This document shows, piece after piece, positions 62,188-64,000 of a DNA stretch of 64,000 bases. Made by a program: the position numbers and the translations under genes. Numbering within the stretch: the stretch's first letter is position 1; each line of letters opens with the position of its first letter. This stretch comes from Novacetimonas pomaceti (GTDB taxonomy: Bacteria > Pseudomonadota > Alphaproteobacteria > Acetobacterales > Acetobacteraceae), in the NCBI RefSeq assembly GCF_003207955.1, contig NZ_NOXG01000005.1, positions 1-64,000 of the forward strand, read 5' to 3'. The notes below the pieces were generated by a model. That model did no database searches and was not told where the DNA came from. It saw only the letters and a list, made by a program, of their open reading frames with translations.

Positions 62188-62573
62188 AGACGGCAACTGG
62201 CATTTTCCTTGCCGCCTGCGCCGTGGGCGCGGGACTGCTGCCCCTGTCGGGCGCGCAGGCACAGCGGGTTTCGCGCATGCCCGCGTCCCAGCTCGGGACG
62301 ATGTGCACGCGTGCGTCAGGCACAGGACTGTGTGATTCCTATATTTCCGGCGTGGCGGACGCGGTGGCACTTGGCCACCTGTTCGAACGCAACGCGGAAA
62401 AGGATGACAAGGACGTCGCCGCTTTCTGCATCGCGCCCGCCACGACATTGACGGAAATGCGGGGCAAGGTGGTTGGATGGATGAAGGACCATCGTGACCA
62501 GCTTTCCCGCCCGGCGGGGGAGGCGGTGTTTACCGCGCTTCATGAATCCTATCCCTGCGGCGATCACAAATGA
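62184..62573 (+). CDS. Exported Rap1a/Tai family protein within the pur operon
   Basis: A 129-residue protein with signal peptide (MKTATGIFLAACAVGAGLLP to AQA) and a mature part with GTMCTRASGTGLCDSYISGV, FCIAPATT and WMKDHRDQLSRPAGEAVFTA ending YPCGDHK: the cysteine pattern and YPC tail match Rap1a/Tai immunity-type domains. True members neutralise Ssp/Tae effectors in the periplasm; many others have unknown roles. It overlaps purS and purQ by ATGA, so it is translated with purine genes. No effector gene is seen. Confidence 0.78.
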   Translation: MKTATGIFLAACAVGAGLLPLSGAQAQRVSRMPASQLGTMCTRASGTGLCDSYISGVADAVALGHLFERNAEKDDKDVAAFCIAPATTLTEMRGKVVGWMKDHRDQLSRPAGEAVFTALHESYPCGDHK

Positions 62574-63271
62574 AGGCGGGCATCGTTGTTTTTCCCGGCA
62601 CCAACCGGGAACGTGACATGGCTATCGCGCTGCGCAGCGTGACCGGCGTCGCCCCGCGCATGATCTGGCACCGCGAAACGGAACTGCCGGATCTGGATCT
62701 GGTCGTGCTGCCCGGCGGGTTCAGCTATGGCGATTACCTTCGCTGTGGCGCGATGGCGGCACATGCGCCGATCATGCTCGCCATCCGCCGCTTCGCGCAG
62801 GCGGGGGGTCATATCCTTGGCGTATGCAACGGTTTTCAGATCCTGACGGAGGCACAGCTCCTGCCGGGCGCGCTACTGCGCAATGCGTCGCTGCGTTTCC
62901 TGTCGCAGGACTGTTTCCTGCGCGTTGAACGCAATGACACGGCCTTTACCCGTCACTGGAAACGCCATGACGTGTTCCGCACGCCCATGGCGCACGGGGA
63001 CGGCAATTACATCGCCGATCAGGAAACGGTCCGCATGCTGGAGGGGGACGGCCGCGTCGCCTTCCGCTATGTCGCGCCGGACGGACGTCTGGATGCCGCG
63101 GACGTCACCCTCAACCCCAACGGAAGCATGGGGGCCATTGCCGGTGTCTTCAGCGAAAACCTGCGGATCTGCGGCATGATGCCACATCCCGAGGACCTGG
63201 TTGATCCCCTGATGGGCGGCGAGGACGGAAAGCCCCTGTTTACAGGTCTGGTGGAGGCGCTGGTCGGATGA
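62570..63271 (+). CDS. purQ: FGAM synthase glutamine amidotransferase subunit PurQ
   Basis: Class I glutaminase of 233 residues supplying ammonia to PurL. KAGIVVFPGTNRERDMAIAL, LPGGFSYGDYLRCGAMA, the nucleophile in ILGVCNGFQIL and GMMPHPEDLVDPLMG (His-Glu) are present. It overlaps the Rap1a/Tai-like gene upstream and purL downstream by ATGA. Confidence 0.96.
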   Translation: MKAGIVVFPGTNRERDMAIALRSVTGVAPRMIWHRETELPDLDLVVLPGGFSYGDYLRCGAMAAHAPIMLAIRRFAQAGGHILGVCNGFQILTEAQLLPGALLRNASLRFLSQDCFLRVERNDTAFTRHWKRHDVFRTPMAHGDGNYIADQETVRMLEGDGRVAFRYVAPDGRLDAADVTLNPNGSMGAIAGVFSENLRICGMMPHPEDLVDPLMGGEDGKPLFTGLVEALVG

Positions 63272-64000
63272 GCAAAGCAGCACAGAAGCCCGTCGACGCG
63301 GCGCTGGCAAAGGAATTCGGCCTCACCGCCGAGGAATATGGCAACGTGCTGTCCATCATGGGACGCACGCCCAGCCTGACCGAACTTGGCATCTTTTCCG
63401 TCATGTGGTCGGAGCACTGCTCCTACAAATCTTCGCGCGCGTATCTCAAGACGCTGCCGACCAAGGCGCCGTGGGTCATCCACGGACCGGGGGAAAATGC
63501 GGGCGTCGTCGATATCGGGCAGGGACTTGCCGCCATCTTCAAGATGGAAAGCCATAACCATCCCTCCTTCATCGAACCCTATCAGGGGGCTGCGACAGGG
63601 GTGGGCGGCATCCTGCGCGATGTCTTCACCATGGGCGCGCGGCCGGTCGCCAACCTGAACGCCCTGCGCTTTGGCAATCCCGACAACCCGCAGACGCGGC
63701 GCATCGTCGATGGCGTGGTGCGCGGCGTCGGCGGTTATGGCAATTGCGTCGGCGTGCCTACGGTGGGCGGGGAAATCAATTTCCATCCGGCCTATGACGG
63801 CAACCCGCTGGTCAATGCGATGACGGTCGGCGTGGCCCGGCAGGACCGCATCTTCCTTTCGGCCGCGGCCGGGGTGGGCAATCCGGTCATTTATGTGGGA
63901 TCCAAGACGGGACGGGACGGCATCCATGGCGCCACCATGTCCTCGTCCGAATTCGACGAGGACGCGCTGGCGAAGCGGCCGACGGTGCAGGTTGGCGACC
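63268..64000 (+). CDS. purL: FGAM synthase large subunit PurL (partial, cut by window end)
   Basis: The first 244 codons of PurL: MSKAAQKPVDAALAKEFGLT, MGRTPSLTELGIFSVMWSEH, CSYKSSRAYLKTLP, FKMESHNHPSFIEPYQGAATGVGGI and GGYGNCVGVPTVGGE. These are signatures of the small (PurSQL-type) enzyme. It continues beyond 64000 without a stop and overlaps purQ by ATGA. It uses ATP and ammonia to convert FGAR to FGAM. Confidence 0.96.
   Translation, partial: MSKAAQKPVDAALAKEFGLTAEEYGNVLSIMGRTPSLTELGIFSVMWSEHCSYKSSRAYLKTLPTKAPWVIHGPGENAGVVDIGQGLAAIFKMESHNHPSFIEPYQGAATGVGGILRDVFTMGARPVANLNALRFGNPDNPQTRRIVDGVVRGVGGYGNCVGVPTVGGEINFHPAYDGNPLVNAMTVGVARQDRIFLSAAAGVGNPVIYVGSKTGRDGIHGATMSSSEFDEDALAKRPTVQVGD

Noticed and set aside
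1..64000. CRISPR arrays, transposases, prophage genes, restriction or toxin-antitoxin systems
   Set aside because: Looked for across the window; no regular repeats, transposase or integrase motifs, or defence-type domains were seen. The RatA-like name of the 54.2 kb gene reflects its family, not a toxin pair.

Overview
The window is a gene-dense, GC-rich (roughly 60-65% by eye) stretch of chromosome from an alphaproteobacterium, most likely an acetic acid bacterium (Acetobacteraceae, near Komagataeibacter/Gluconacetobacter). This rests on the cobS-cobT/J-domain/bolA cluster, the pyruvate dehydrogenase E1-beta with an N-terminal lipoyl domain, an alphaproteobacterial SOS box (GTTC-N7-GTTC) before lexA, a DUF4167 gene after prmC, and protein sequences that look acetobacterial. 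The genus is inference. I see no phage, plasmid, CRISPR, toxin-antitoxin or defence island. Nearly everything is core metabolism, so the unusual signals are small: gene fusions, leader ORFs, inverted repeats and structured intergenic DNA.

Layout. 0.1-8.2 kb: a bile-acid:Na+ symporter-like carrier, a PLP decarboxylase, cobalt chelatase CobS/CobT, a J-domain protein, BolA, a LolA-fold lipoprotein and LipB. 8.2-12.4 kb: tRNA-Leu(GAG), galU, a phosphomannomutase/phosphoglucomutase, a DUF3553 protein and moaA. 12.4-17.6 kb: a methyltransferase, ComF, glutaredoxin, DUF1178 and DUF2147 proteins, an exported lactonase-type propeller and UbiG. 17.8-27.6 kb: lysC, a nitronate monooxygenase-like flavoprotein, a RodZ-like protein, ispG, hisS, prfA, prmC and DUF4167. 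27.6-32.3 kb: a biotin locus with bioA facing bioF, an alpha/beta hydrolase and a BioC-BioD fusion. 32.2-40.7 kb: lexA, moeA, rpmG, ftsB, eno, kdsA, pyrG, secG and tpiA. 40.9-47.7 kb: a PpiD-like chaperone, trpE-G-D-C and moaC. 47.7-54.6 kb: pdhA-pdhB-pdhC-lpd, lipA and a COQ10-like protein. 54.7-64.0 kb: cinA, pgpA, a soluble lytic transglycosylase, a TerC protein, purB, an NRDE protein and purC-purS-(Rap1a/Tai)-purQ-purL, with purL cut by the window end.

How genes work together. The PDH genes, LipA and LipB link pyruvate oxidation to lipoylation. The bio cluster covers pimeloyl-ACP assembly (BioC domain, candidate BioH) through dethiobiotin (BioF, BioA, BioD domain); bioB is not here. The purine genes cover FGAR to AICAR plus the second PurB step. 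TpiA, Eno and PDH belong to lower carbon metabolism. MoaA, MoaC and MoeA are three molybdenum-cofactor steps at three separate loci.

Most notable non-genic observations: a 142-bp MITE-like element abutting the lpd stop; a two-domain structured RNA candidate before the DUF4167 gene; short leader or bridging ORFs before galU, before DUF4167 and between trpE and trpG; a palindromic operator candidate before lipA; and GC-rich hairpins without T tracts at several gene ends.
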